From Paracoccus sediminicola (GTDB lineage Bacteria; Pseudomonadota; Alphaproteobacteria; Rhodobacterales; Rhodobacteraceae): a stretch of DNA of 64,000 bases. The notes under the pieces are model-generated. The model had not been told where the DNA came from. It did no database searches and was given only the letters and a program-made list of their open reading frames with translations. The stretch lies in NCBI RefSeq assembly GCF_027912835.1, contig NZ_CP115768.1:1426001-1490000 (forward strand). The letters run 5' to 3'. Made by a program: the position numbers and the translations under genes. Below are positions 9,321 through 18,008 of this stretch, in pieces (position 1 is the stretch's first letter; every line of letters starts with the position of its first letter).

Positions 9321-9707
9321 ATGAGCCTCAAAGATCAGATCCATATCCTCGTCGTCGACGACATGTCGACCAGCCGAGGTCTCATCGTGCAGGCGCTCGA
9401 GACGATGGGCATTGCGAATATCCATCATGCGGCAAGCGGGCCGGAGGCGCTCGACCTCATCGCGAAGAAGCCAGCGCATCTGGTGCTGTCCGATTACAAC
9501 ATGCCCGGCATGGACGGGATCGAGCTGCTGCGCCATCTGCGTGGAAATCCCAAGACGAAGGGGGTCGGATTCATCCTGATCACCGGCAAGGCGGACAAGG
9601 AAATCGTGGATAGCGGCAAGGCTCTGGGGATGAATAATTTCATCAAGAAGCCTTTCGGCGCGCCGGATCTGAAAGCCTGTCTCGAAGCCGTGGTCGGTCG
9701 CCTATGA
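9321..9707 (+). CDS. cheY: Chemotaxis response regulator CheY (second copy)
   Basis: A second single-domain receiver, 128 residues. The acidic pair is Asp13-Asp14, the phosphoacceptor is Asp58 in SDYNMPGMDG, and the lysine lies in FIKKPF. It has an extra N-terminal segment and is clearly diverged from the first copy. A GGAGAGAG ribosome-binding site precedes it by 6 bases. Its stop overlaps the next gene's start by four bases. In alphaproteobacteria with two CheYs one usually drives the motor and the other drains phosphate; which does which cannot be told here. Confidence 0.93.
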   Translation: MSLKDQIHILVVDDMSTSRGLIVQALETMGIANIHHAASGPEALDLIAKKPAHLVLSDYNMPGMDGIELLRHLRGNPKTKGVGFILITGKADKEIVDSGKALGMNNFIKKPFGAPDLKACLEAVVGRL

Positions 9708-10063
9708 CGATGCCGCAAGCTCAGTTTCCGGTGGTGCGGATGCTGGAAAACACCGCCTTCGTGCTGGCCGATGCGGCAGGCGATGCCCGCGCGGTGCAGG
9801 CGCATCTGACCGAGGTGCTGGCCTCGAACAGCGATGAGAGCGTGCAGCCCTTCGACGTGATGCTGTTGCAGGCGCTCGATCGTCTGACCCAGTCACTCGA
9901 GGATGTTTCGGGCGTTTTGCACTCGGTCTCGGCCCTGCCGCTTCCGGGCGATCTCGGCGATGGCGATGCGGTGCTCGGCGAGGTCAAGCTCGAACAGGTC
10001 CGCCGCGCCCTGACCGATGGAAGGGCCGCCCTGCCGCAGGAAGGAGAGGCGGAGTTTTTCTGA
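9704..10063 (+). CDS. Small last gene of che operon, possible CheZ-like protein
   Basis: A mostly helical protein of 119 residues with no clear family match by eye. The stretch at residues 50-61 (FDVMLLQALDRL) resembles the active-site helix of CheZ phosphatases, where a Phe is followed by Asp, Gln and then [LIV]-x-R-[LM]. Here the acid is Asp51 and the glutamine Gln56, one residue further apart than the D-x-x-x-Q of CheZ. It is translationally coupled to the second cheY (ATGA overlap), the position expected of a CheY phosphatase. A CheZ- or CheT-like role is inference. It could also be an unrelated che accessory protein. Confidence 0.5.
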   Translation: MTMPQAQFPVVRMLENTAFVLADAAGDARAVQAHLTEVLASNSDESVQPFDVMLLQALDRLTQSLEDVSGVLHSVSALPLPGDLGDGDAVLGEVKLEQVRRALTDGRAALPQEGEAEFF

Positions 10064-10384
10064 AGCCGCGAGCCGGAGAATTCGAGGAGGAAAGGGGGTG
10101 CCGCTCGATGCCGAGCATCCGGGCGCGGGATCGCCGGTTGCGGGTTTTGCTGCAAGTTCGGACTCGATAGGGCGCCGCTCCAGGCCAGCCGGCTTTTCCT
10201 GTGTTTGCTGCCCGACGCCGCTCTTCTTTACTGCCTGTGGCCCCTGCGCATCGCAACTGATCGCAACAGATCGGGTCGAGAAAGCGCGCAAAGCGGCGAA
10301 GCTCGCAAATAAGGGACGGCGCTCCTGTTCGTCTTGCGACCCGGCGCATCGAAGCCCGCCCGCCTCCGGAAAATTCCAGCGGGC
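10064..10384. other. Convergent intergenic region with no recognised feature
   Basis: This stretch of 321 bases lies between the 3' ends of the che operon and the sugar-oxidation operon. No conserved coding frame, RNA gene or hairpin followed by a T run was recognised on either strand. Confidence 0.6.
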
Positions 10385-11296
10385 TCAGAACTCAAAAGGC
10401 TCTACGCTGTTGCGGCGGCCGAGGGTGAAGGCGTCGGCGGCCAGCACCATCGGCGACAGATCCACATCGGACGCGCCGTCGCGCACCAGCCCGGCCATGC
10501 GGGCATAGAGCGCGGGATACTCGCCCATGATGCTGTCCGCGCCGCCAACGCGCGCACCGTCGATTTCCAGCACGTTGCCGCCCATGCGCAGCGCGAGCGT
10601 GCCTGTCCCTGTCTCGAACTCCATGTCCCAGGTCTGCGGCCCCTCCTGACGGAAATCGAAATCCGCCTCGATGTTGCTGCTGAAGGCCAGCCGCGCAGCG
10701 ATGGGAGCCTGGCGGTTCTTGGGGAAATCCAGCTCGGCCCATGCGAGATGGACCGGGTCCGGCAAAATTTCGGTCAGGATCGAGAGCGCATTGATGCCCG
10801 GATCGAACACGCCCATCCCGCCGGCATTGAAGATCCACTCCTGCCCGGGATGCCATTTGCGCACATCCTCGCGCCAGGTGATCCGACCGCCAAGGATACG
10901 CTGCCCGGACAGGTGCGATTTCGCGGGCGCGACCGCTTCGGCCATGCGGCTGTGCCAGGTCGCGAACAGACTCACCCCCTGCCGTTCGGCGAGGCGTTTC
11001 AGCTCATGCACTTCAGAGAGCGTCGCGCCCGGCGGCTTTTCCAGCATGACATGCCGCCCTGCCCTGATCGCGGCCTCGGCGGCGGCAAAGCGCGGCACCG
11101 GCGGCAGGCAGAGGCTCACCGTCTCGATATCGGGCCGCGCCTGCAACATATCCTCGATGCGGAGAAAATCCTGCACCTTCTCGACCTTGCCACTGCGAGA
11201 GACGGTCGCGGCCAGTTCCCAGTCAGGGCTGCCGGCGAGGGCCGGCACATGCTGATCGCGTGCAATCTTGCCGATTCCGACGAGTGCGAGTTTCAT
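10385..11296 (-). CDS. Gfo/Idh/MocA-family sugar 1-dehydrogenase (D-galactose/L-arabinose type)
   Basis: NAD(P)-dependent oxidoreductase of 303 residues. The N-terminal Rossmann motif is LALVGIGKIARDQHV. The family signature with catalytic lysine is MLEKPPGATL. The motif GGMGVFDPGINALSIL lies in the C-terminal domain. The whole pattern matches the D-galactose 1-dehydrogenase / L-arabinose 1-dehydrogenase subgroup, which oxidises the sugar to its lactone. The start ATG overlaps the stop of the upstream dehydratase by one base. The context, with ChvE, GguC and an arabonate dehydratase, supports this substrate range. It catalyses the first step of the pathway although it is the last cistron. Confidence 0.82.
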   Translation of the reverse strand: MKLALVGIGKIARDQHVPALAGSPDWELAATVSRSGKVEKVQDFLRIEDMLQARPDIETVSLCLPPVPRFAAAEAAIRAGRHVMLEKPPGATLSEVHELKRLAERQGVSLFATWHSRMAEAVAPAKSHLSGQRILGGRITWREDVRKWHPGQEWIFNAGGMGVFDPGINALSILTEILPDPVHLAWAELDFPKNRQAPIAARLAFSSNIEADFDFRQEGPQTWDMEFETGTGTLALRMGGNVLEIDGARVGGADSIMGEYPALYARMAGLVRDGASDVDLSPMVLAADAFTLGRRNSVEPFEF

Positions 11297-13038
11297 CAAT
11301 GGCTGTCCCGTCCCACCGGATTGCCCCGGCATCCCTGAAGAAAATCCAGATCGGCGCCGGTATCGGCACCCATCACATGCTGCTGATGCAGCCAGGCATA
11401 GCCGCTTTCAGCCTGCTCGTGGCTGGGCTGCCACTCGGCCAGCCGCGCGTCAAGCTCGGCCTCGGAAATCTCGAGATGCAGACGCCGGTTCGGCACGTCC
11501 AGCTCGATCATGTCGCCATCGCGGACGACCGCCAGCGGACCTCCCGCCGCCGCCTCGGGCGATGTATGCAGCACCACCGTGCCATAGGCGGTCCCGGACA
11601 TGCGCGCATCCGAAATCCGCACCATGTCGGTGATCCCCTTCTTCAGCAGCTTCGGCGGCAGGCCCATATTGCCGACCTCGGACATGCCGGGATACCCTTT
11701 TGGACCGCAATTCTTCAGAACCATCACGCAGTTTTCGTCGATGTCGAGCGCGTCGTCGCCGATCCGCGCCTTGTAGTCGTCGATATCCTCGAAAACCACC
11801 GCACGCCCGCGATGGGTGAGCAGATGCGGCGAGGCGGCCGAGGGTTTCAGGACCGCGCCCTTCGGCGCCAGATTGCCGCGCAGCACGGCGATGCCGCCTT
11901 GCGCGGTCAGCGCCTTGTCAAGCGGCAGGATCACATCCTCGTTGTGATTCACGACGTCGCGGACCTCGTCCCATATTGTCGTGCCGCTGACCGTCAGCGC
12001 GTCGCGATGCAGCTGCCCGCCCTCGCCCAGACGTTTCAGCACGACGGGCAGGCCGCCGGCATAGAAGAACTCCTCCATGAGATACTTGCCCGACGGCATC
12101 AGGTTCACGATGGTCGCCACGTCGCGCCCGCAGCGGTCCCAATCATCCAGATTGAGATCCAGACCGACCCGCCCGGCAAGCGCCAGCAGATGAATCACGG
12201 CGTTGGTCGAACCGCCGATCGCGCCGTTGGTGCGGATGGCGTTTTCGAAAGCCTGTTTGGTGAGGATATCCGAGGGCTTCAGATCGTCTTTCACCATCTG
12301 AACGATGCGCCGCCCCGAAAGCTGCGCCATGACACGCCGTCGGCTGTCCACGGCGGGAATCGCGGCATTGCCGGACAGCGCCATGCCAAGCGCCTCGGCC
12401 ATCGAGGCCATCGTGCTGGCCGTGCCCATGGTGTTGCAGCTGCCCGAGGAACGGCTCATGGATTGTTCGGCCTCCAGAAACTCGCCCTGCGTCATCTCGC
12501 CGGCCTTCACCGCCTCGGAGAATTTCCAGAGATGCGTGCCCGAGCCGACACGCTCTCCGCGGAAATAGCCGTTCAGCATCGGCCCGCCGGTGACCACGAT
12601 GGAGGGAATATCGGTCGAGGCCGCAGCCATCAGCAGGCTGGGCGTGGTCTTGTCGCAGCCGACCAGCAGAACCGCCCCGTCGATGGGCTGGCCGCGGATC
12701 TGTTCCTCGATCGACAGGGCGGCGAGGTTGCGGAACATCATCGCGGTCGGGCGGAAAGTGTTTTCCGACGCCGAAAAGACCGGCACTTCGACGGGAAATC
12801 CCCCTGCCTCCCAAACGCCCGCCTTCACCTTTTCGGCCAGTTCGCGCAGATGGCCGTTGCAGGGCGTCAGGTCCGACCATGTGTTCAGGATCCCGATCAC
12901 CGGGCGGCCGTCGAAAAGGTCATGCGGATAGCCCTGATTCTTCAGCCAGCCGCGGTGATAGATCGTGTCGCGCGAGGTGCCGCCGAACCATTCCTGAGAA
13001 CGCAGCTTGCGGGGCCATTTCGCCGGGGTAAAGCTCAT
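11296..13038 (-). CDS. IlvD/Edd-family sugar-acid dehydratase, L-arabonate dehydratase type
   Basis: Fe-S dehydratase of 580 residues that would convert L-arabonate to 2-keto-3-deoxy-L-arabonate. D-fuconate or D-galactonate are possible alternative substrates. Three cysteines in conserved contexts are candidate cluster ligands: Cys60 in TPCNGHL, Cys128 in VGCDKTTPS and Cys201 in GSCNTMGT. The spacing agrees with the [2Fe-2S] arabonate dehydratase of Rhizobium and not with a generic IlvD. The opening RSQEWFGGTSRDTIYHRGWLK is also typical of this sugar-acid subgroup. It lies between gguC and the sugar dehydrogenase with almost no spacing. Confidence 0.85.
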   Translation of the reverse strand: MSFTPAKWPRKLRSQEWFGGTSRDTIYHRGWLKNQGYPHDLFDGRPVIGILNTWSDLTPCNGHLRELAEKVKAGVWEAGGFPVEVPVFSASENTFRPTAMMFRNLAALSIEEQIRGQPIDGAVLLVGCDKTTPSLLMAAASTDIPSIVVTGGPMLNGYFRGERVGSGTHLWKFSEAVKAGEMTQGEFLEAEQSMSRSSGSCNTMGTASTMASMAEALGMALSGNAAIPAVDSRRRVMAQLSGRRIVQMVKDDLKPSDILTKQAFENAIRTNGAIGGSTNAVIHLLALAGRVGLDLNLDDWDRCGRDVATIVNLMPSGKYLMEEFFYAGGLPVVLKRLGEGGQLHRDALTVSGTTIWDEVRDVVNHNEDVILPLDKALTAQGGIAVLRGNLAPKGAVLKPSAASPHLLTHRGRAVVFEDIDDYKARIGDDALDIDENCVMVLKNCGPKGYPGMSEVGNMGLPPKLLKKGITDMVRISDARMSGTAYGTVVLHTSPEAAAGGPLAVVRDGDMIELDVPNRRLHLEISEAELDARLAEWQPSHEQAESGYAWLHQQHVMGADTGADLDFLQGCRGNPVGRDSH

Positions 13039-13046
13039 ATTGTCTC

Positions 13047-14039
13047 TCAGAGTGTTGCGACCGCGACCGGAGCCGGATCGTGGTTTTGCTGGGTCAACAC
13101 GTTGCGCAGCGGCAGGCCGAAGGCGGGACAGGCGATCTCGAACTCGTCGCCGGGCCGGGTGGACACGCCGTCGGCGAAGGACAGCGTCGCGGTGCCGAAG
13201 AAATGCACATGCACGTCCCCGGGCTGGCGGAACTGGTCGTATTTGAAGTGATGATGTTCCAGATTGGCGAGGCTGTGAGACATGTTCGCCTCGCCCGACA
13301 GGAACGGCTTTTCCCAGATCGTCGCGCCATCGCGATACAGGCGGCTGTGGCCCTCGACGTGGTCCGGCAGCTCGCCGATCAGCAGCTCGGGGCCGAAACT
13401 GGCCGGCCGCAGCTTGGAATGGGCGAGCCAGAGATAATTGCCCCGCTCGGTCACATGATCCGAGAATTCATTGCCGAGCGCGAAGCCCATGCGGAACGGA
13501 AGCCCATCATCGGCGATGAGATAGATCCCGGCGATCTCCGGCTCTTCTCCCGCATCGAGCGCGAAGCCGGGCGAGCGAAGCGCCGCACCCGGCGCCACCG
13601 CTGCGAAGCCGTTTCCCTTATAGAACCATTCGGGTTGCGCACCGATCTCACCGGGTTGCGGCTTGCCGCCCTCCAGCCCCATGCGGAACATCTTCATCGA
13701 GTCGGTAAGATCCTCGGCTGTCTGCTCCTTCTGGTGCATCGCATCGCGCGTCGCGGCCGAGCCCAGATGGGTCAGGCCGGTGCCGGTCAGATGCAGATGC
13801 GCCGGATCGGGATGATCGACCGGCAGCAGGATCCGCCCCTCGGACAGCGCGGTGTGAAGGTCGACCGCGTCGCCCTGCCCGCGCTGCGTCACCTCGGCGG
13901 CGAGGCTGCGTCCCGCGGCGATGGCGGCGAGGGCCAGATCACGGCTGGTCTTGGCACCGGGGACGATATGGGCTGCGTCGCCCTCGCGGCACGCCACCGC
14001 ACGGCTGCCATCCGGCAGCTTCAGTTGCGAGAGATGCAT
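13047..14039 (-). CDS. gguC: GguC / AraD1-type 2-keto-3-deoxy-L-arabonate dehydratase
   Basis: A protein of 330 residues related to the fumarylacetoacetate-hydrolase fold and matching GguC of Agrobacterium. The C-terminal part contains metal-binding and fold motifs such as GNEFSDHVTERGNYLW and HVHFFGTATLSF. FAH-fold proteins in this context are assigned as 2-keto-3-deoxy-L-arabonate dehydratase, giving alpha-ketoglutarate semialdehyde. A GTG lies directly before the chosen ATG (MHLSQLKLPDG) and could also serve. It follows the permease gene with almost no gap, the same order as chvE-gguABC elsewhere. Confidence 0.85.
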   Translation of the reverse strand: MHLSQLKLPDGSRAVACREGDAAHIVPGAKTSRDLALAAIAAGRSLAAEVTQRGQGDAVDLHTALSEGRILLPVDHPDPAHLHLTGTGLTHLGSAATRDAMHQKEQTAEDLTDSMKMFRMGLEGGKPQPGEIGAQPEWFYKGNGFAAVAPGAALRSPGFALDAGEEPEIAGIYLIADDGLPFRMGFALGNEFSDHVTERGNYLWLAHSKLRPASFGPELLIGELPDHVEGHSRLYRDGATIWEKPFLSGEANMSHSLANLEHHHFKYDQFRQPGDVHVHFFGTATLSFADGVSTRPGDEFEIACPAFGLPLRNVLTQQNHDPAPVAVATL

Positions 14040-14042
14040 CAC

Positions 14043-15230
14043 TCAGACCTCTTTGTTCTTGTTGTAGACATCGAAGAACACGGCGGCGAGCAGCACCAGG
14101 CCCTTGATGACCTGCTGGTAGTCGATGCCGATGCCGAGGATCGACATGCCGTTATTCATCACGCCCATGATGAAGGCGCCGACCACCGCGCCCACGATCT
14201 TGCCCGAGCCGCCGGCCATGGATGCCCCGCCGATGAAGACGGCGGCGATCACGTCCAGTTCCACCGCGAAGCCGGCCTTGGGCGTGGCGGTGTTCAGCCG
14301 CGCGGCAAAGATCAGCCCGGCGAGCGCGGCCAGAAGTCCCATATTCACGAAGGTCAGGAAGGTCAGCCGCTCGGTCCTTATGCCCGAAAGCTTTGCGGCC
14401 TTGGCATTGCCGCCGACGGCATAGACGCGGCGGCCCAGCGTGGTGCGTTCGGTGACGAAGACATAGACCACCGTCAGGATGACCATTGACAGAAGCACGT
14501 TCGGAAGCCCCCGGAACCACGCCAGTTTCCAGGTCACGAACAGCAGCGCCGCAGCGACGATGGCATTGCGGATCAGGAACAGCCCCCAGGGCTCGTCCTC
14601 GATCCCATAGCGGCTGTTGCGGGCACGTGTGCGCAGGCCCAGCCACAGGATCAGCAGCACCGCCACGGCGCCGACGGCAAGGGCCAGCGCATTCGGGCGG
14701 CCGACGCCGAAGAGATCCGGGATGAAGCCGGTCGAGAGCGCCTGGAAGCTGTTCGGGAACGGGCCGATCGACTGACCCGCCAACAGCCATAGCGACAGGC
14801 CGCGAAACACCAGCATCCCCGCAAGCGTCACGATGAAGGAGGGAATTTTCCAATAGGCGACGAAATAGCCCTGCACCGCCCCGATGGCCATGCCGGTGAT
14901 GAGGCAGCCGATGATGGCGACGCCGACCGGCAGATCCCAACTGACGATCATCACCGCCGCAAGCGCGCCGATGAAGCCCATCACCGAGCCAACCGAGAGG
15001 TCGATATTGCCGCCGACGATCACCAGCAACATGCCGAGAGCCATGATGATGATATAGCTGTTCTGAAGGAACAGATTGGTGATGTTGACCGGGCGCAGCA
15101 GCACCCCGTCAGTCACGACCTGGAAGAAAACCATGATCGCGATAAGCGCAAAGAGCAGCCCGTATTCGCGGAGATGCCGTCCGATATACGCGCCGATGCC
15201 GATGCCGGTAGCGCGATCTGCCTGTTCCAT
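14043..15230 (-). CDS. gguB: Sugar ABC transporter permease GguB
   Basis: Polytopic inner-membrane protein of 395 residues with about ten hydrophobic segments, of the XylH/RbsC-type permease family. The segments NIDLSVGSVMGFIGAL and AVFIGGASMAGGSGKIVGA are characteristic. It forms the channel for the sugar bound by ChvE. It starts two bases after the gguA stop. The closest pattern is GguB, which works with ChvE for arabinose, galactose and glucose. Confidence 0.9.
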   Translation of the reverse strand: MEQADRATGIGIGAYIGRHLREYGLLFALIAIMVFFQVVTDGVLLRPVNITNLFLQNSYIIIMALGMLLVIVGGNIDLSVGSVMGFIGALAAVMIVSWDLPVGVAIIGCLITGMAIGAVQGYFVAYWKIPSFIVTLAGMLVFRGLSLWLLAGQSIGPFPNSFQALSTGFIPDLFGVGRPNALALAVGAVAVLLILWLGLRTRARNSRYGIEDEPWGLFLIRNAIVAAALLFVTWKLAWFRGLPNVLLSMVILTVVYVFVTERTTLGRRVYAVGGNAKAAKLSGIRTERLTFLTFVNMGLLAALAGLIFAARLNTATPKAGFAVELDVIAAVFIGGASMAGGSGKIVGAVVGAFIMGVMNNGMSILGIGIDYQQVIKGLVLLAAVFFDVYNKNKEV

Positions 15231-15232
15231 CC

Positions 15233-16762
15233 CTATTCCCCCTTGTCCCGGACGATCAGCGACATGATCGATTCCTGGCTCGCCGCATCCGCATCAAGCT
15301 CGCCCACGAAACGCCCCTCGTTCATCACATAGATGCGGTCGCACATGCCCAGAAGCTCGGGCATTTCCGACGAGATCATGATGACCGCCTTCCCCGCCGC
15401 GCTGAGCTCGTTGATGATGCTGTAGATTTCATATTTCGCGCCGACATCGATGCCGCGCGTCGGTTCGTCGAGGATCAGCAGTTCCGGCTCGGTGAACAGC
15501 CATTTGGACAGCACCACCTTCTGCTGATTGCCGCCCGACAGATTCATCACTTTCTGAAACACCGACGGCGTGCGGATGCGCATCGCGCTGCGATATTTCT
15601 CGGCCACCTCGGTTTCGCGGTTCTCATCGACCACGCCCCGCGTCGAAACGCCGTCGAGATTGGCCAGAACCGTGTTGCGCCGGATCGTGTCCTCGAGGAT
15701 GAGACCAAGCGTCTTGCGATCTTCGGTGACATAGGCGAGCCCGGCATTGATCGCGCGATCCACCGTCGAGACATCGACGGGCCGACCATGCATCAGCGCC
15801 TCGCCCGAGATATTGCGGCCATAGGACCGCCCGAACACGCTCATCGCCAGCTCGGTCCGGCCCGCGCCCATCAGCCCGGCAATGCCCACCACCTCGCCGG
15901 CGCGGACATTCATCGACAGATCCTCGATCACCTGCCGGTCGGCATGTTCGGGGTGGAAGACATTCCAGTTGCGCAGTTCGAAGACCAGTTCGCCCGCCCG
16001 CCGCTCGCGTTCGGGATAGCGATGCGCCATGTCGCGCCCGACCATGTCGCGGACGATCCGGTCCTCGGTCAGATCACCCCCGCGCGCATCGATGGTGGAA
16101 ATCGTCGCGCCGTCGCGGATCACGGTCACGCTGTCGGCCACGCGGCGCACCTCGTTCAGCTTGTGGCTGATGATGATCGAGGTGACGCCCTGTTCCTTCA
16201 ATTCCAGCAGAAGATCCAGCAACGCCTGGCTGTCCGATTCCGACAGCGCGGCGGTGGGCTCGTCCAGGATCAGCAGCCGCACGTTCTTGGACAAGGCCTT
16301 GGCGATCTCGACGAGCTGCTGCTTGCCGACGCCGAGGCTGTCGACCTTGGTGCCGGGCGCCTCGCGCAGCCCGACCTTGGCCAGAAGCCCCTCGGTTCTC
16401 TGAAAGGTTTCGGGCCAGTTGATGACACCGCCGCTGGCCTGTTCATTACCGAGGAAGATATTCTCGGCAATCGACAGAAGCGGCACGAGCGCGAGTTCCT
16501 GATGTATGATGATGATGCCGCGATCCTCGCTGTCGCGAATGCCGCGAAACTCGGCCTGATCGCCGTCATAGACGATCTCTCCGTCATAGCTGCCGACGGG
16601 ATAGACGCCCGACAGCACCTTCATCAGGGTCGACTTCCCGGCGCCGTTCTCGCCGCAGATGGCATGGATCTCGCCCTCGCGGACCTCGATGCTGACATTG
16701 TCCAGCGCTTTCACGCCCGGAAATGTCTTGGTGATGTTGCGCATTTCGAGAAGCGCGGTCAT
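15233..16762 (-). CDS. gguA: Sugar ABC transporter ATP-binding protein GguA
   Basis: Tandem ATPase of 509 residues. The first nucleotide-binding domain has Walker [10 protein letters not shown], signature [15 protein letters not shown] and Walker [12 protein letters not shown]. The second has a degenerate Walker A (GLMGAGRTE) but an intact signature [15 protein letters not shown] and Walker [13 protein letters not shown], the usual asymmetry of ribose/xylose-type importers. The open frame extends upstream; the start chosen ([16 protein letters not shown]) begins the domain. It lies between chvE and gguB. Confidence 0.93.
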   Translation of the reverse strand: MTALLEMRNITKTFPGVKALDNVSIEVREGEIHAICGENGAGKSTLMKVLSGVYPVGSYDGEIVYDGDQAEFRGIRDSEDRGIIIIHQELALVPLLSIAENIFLGNEQASGGVINWPETFQRTEGLLAKVGLREAPGTKVDSLGVGKQQLVEIAKALSKNVRLLILDEPTAALSESDSQALLDLLLELKEQGVTSIIISHKLNEVRRVADSVTVIRDGATISTIDARGGDLTEDRIVRDMVGRDMAHRYPERERRAGELVFELRNWNVFHPEHADRQVIEDLSMNVRAGEVVGIAGLMGAGRTELAMSVFGRSYGRNISGEALMHGRPVDVSTVDRAINAGLAYVTEDRKTLGLILEDTIRRNTVLANLDGVSTRGVVDENRETEVAEKYRSAMRIRTPSVFQKVMNLSGGNQQKVVLSKWLFTEPELLILDEPTRGIDVGAKYEIYSIINELSAAGKAVIMISSEMPELLGMCDRIYVMNEGRFVGELDADAASQESIMSLIVRDKGE

Positions 16763-16817
16763 GGGCAGCCTCCGCTGGCAGAGACGGGGCCGCGGCGATG
16801 CGCGGCCCCGATCCGGG

Positions 16818-17873
16818 TCACTCGATCTCGCTGGCTTCGTAATAGCCGGAATCGAGCAGCACCTCTTCCCAGTTCGAGGCATCGACGCCCACCGGCTCCA
16901 GCAGGAAGGAGGGCACGACCTTGACGCCGTTATCATAGGTTTCGGTGTCGTTGATCTCGGGCTCGCCGTCGTTCAGCAGCGCCTCGACCATGCCCACCGT
17001 GACGCGGGCGAGTTCGCGCGTGTCCTTGAACACGGTCGAATACTGCTCACCGGCGATGATCGACTTGACCGACTGCACCTCGGCGTCCTGACCGGTGACG
17101 ATGGGCATCTGCATATCCCCCGAGCCGTAGCCCACGCCTTTCAGCGAGGACAGGATACCGATCGACAGCCCGTCATAGGGCGAGAGCACGCCATGCACCT
17201 GCTTGTCGGTATAGTTTGCCGACAGGATGTTATCCATCCGCGCCTGCGCCGTGGCCGGGTCCCAACGCAGCGTGCCGACCGTGTCCATGCCCATCTGGCC
17301 CGAAACGATCTCGATGCTGCCATCGTCGATCATCGGCTGAAGCACCGACATCGCGCCGTCATAGAAGAAATAGGCGTTGTTGTCGTCAGGGCTGCCGCCG
17401 AACAGTTCGACATTCCAGGGCGAGACGTCGGGGAAACGCTCTTCGAGGCCCTGCACCAGCGAATTGGCCTGCGTCACGCCGACCTGGAAATTGTCGAATG
17501 TGGCGTAATAGCTGACATCCGGCGTATCGCGGATCAGCCGGTCATAGGCGATCACCTCGATCCCCGAGGCGGCGGCATTGGCAAGCGCGTTGGACAGGGT
17601 GGTCCCGTCAATGGCCGCGATCACCAGAGCATCGACGCCCTTGGTAATCATGTTCTCGACCTGGGCGAGCTGGTTCGGGATGTCGTCCTCGGCATATTGC
17701 AGATCGGTCTCGTAGCCCGCCTCTTCGAACTGCTTGACCATGTTGTTGCCGTCATCGATCCAGCGGGCCGATGATTTCGTCGGCATCGAGATGCCCACGG
17801 TCTGCGCCATGGCCGCCCCGGCCAGCGTCGAGACGCCAAGCGCCAGCGCAACCGCTGCGTTTCTGATCTTCAT
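16818..17873 (-). CDS. chvE: Periplasmic multiple-sugar-binding protein ChvE
   Basis: Periplasmic binding protein of 351 residues. A Sec signal peptide ([20 protein letters not shown], cleavage after AMA) is followed by [19 protein letters not shown], close to ChvE of Agrobacterium. The binding-protein motifs [20 protein letters not shown] and [21 protein letters not shown] are visible. The start chosen has a GGGAGGA site seven bases upstream; an upstream extension would spoil the signal peptide. It is the first gene of the operon. Expression is probably controlled by the divergent LysR regulator. Confidence 0.93.
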   Translation of the reverse strand: MKIRNAAVALALGVSTLAGAAMAQTVGISMPTKSSARWIDDGNNMVKQFEEAGYETDLQYAEDDIPNQLAQVENMITKGVDALVIAAIDGTTLSNALANAAASGIEVIAYDRLIRDTPDVSYYATFDNFQVGVTQANSLVQGLEERFPDVSPWNVELFGGSPDDNNAYFFYDGAMSVLQPMIDDGSIEIVSGQMGMDTVGTLRWDPATAQARMDNILSANYTDKQVHGVLSPYDGLSIGILSSLKGVGYGSGDMQMPIVTGQDAEVQSVKSIIAGEQYSTVFKDTRELARVTVGMVEALLNDGEPEINDTETYDNGVKVVPSFLLEPVGVDASNWEEVLLDSGYYEASEIE

Positions 17874-17959
17874 GATTGTCCTCCCTGCGGCGGTCCCTGC
17901 CGCGCCTTTTTGGATTGGCACCCTGAAAACGGGCTCCGGGAAAAGCGTAGCAATGGGGT

Positions 17960-17989
17960 GTCATATGGGTAAAATGAGATTCAGCACAA
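17960..17989 (-). promoter_or_regulatory. Candidate chvE operon promoter
   Basis: On the minus strand TTGTGC (17984-17989) and TATGAC (17960-17965) are separated by 18 bases. They lie about 90 bases upstream of the chvE start. The match is partial, and the -35 overlaps the imperfect palindrome listed separately. Confidence 0.35.
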
Positions 17990-17996
17990 ACTGCAT
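17979..17996. promoter_or_regulatory. Imperfect palindrome, possible GbpR operator
   Basis: The sequence ATTCAG-N6-CTGCAT is symmetric at five of six positions per arm. It sits in the short region between chvE and gbpR, over the candidate chvE -35 and just before the gbpR start. It does not fit the exact T-N11-A spacing of classic LysR boxes, so assignment to GbpR rests on position only. Confidence 0.35.
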
Positions 17997-18008
17997 AGCA
18001 AAGATGGT

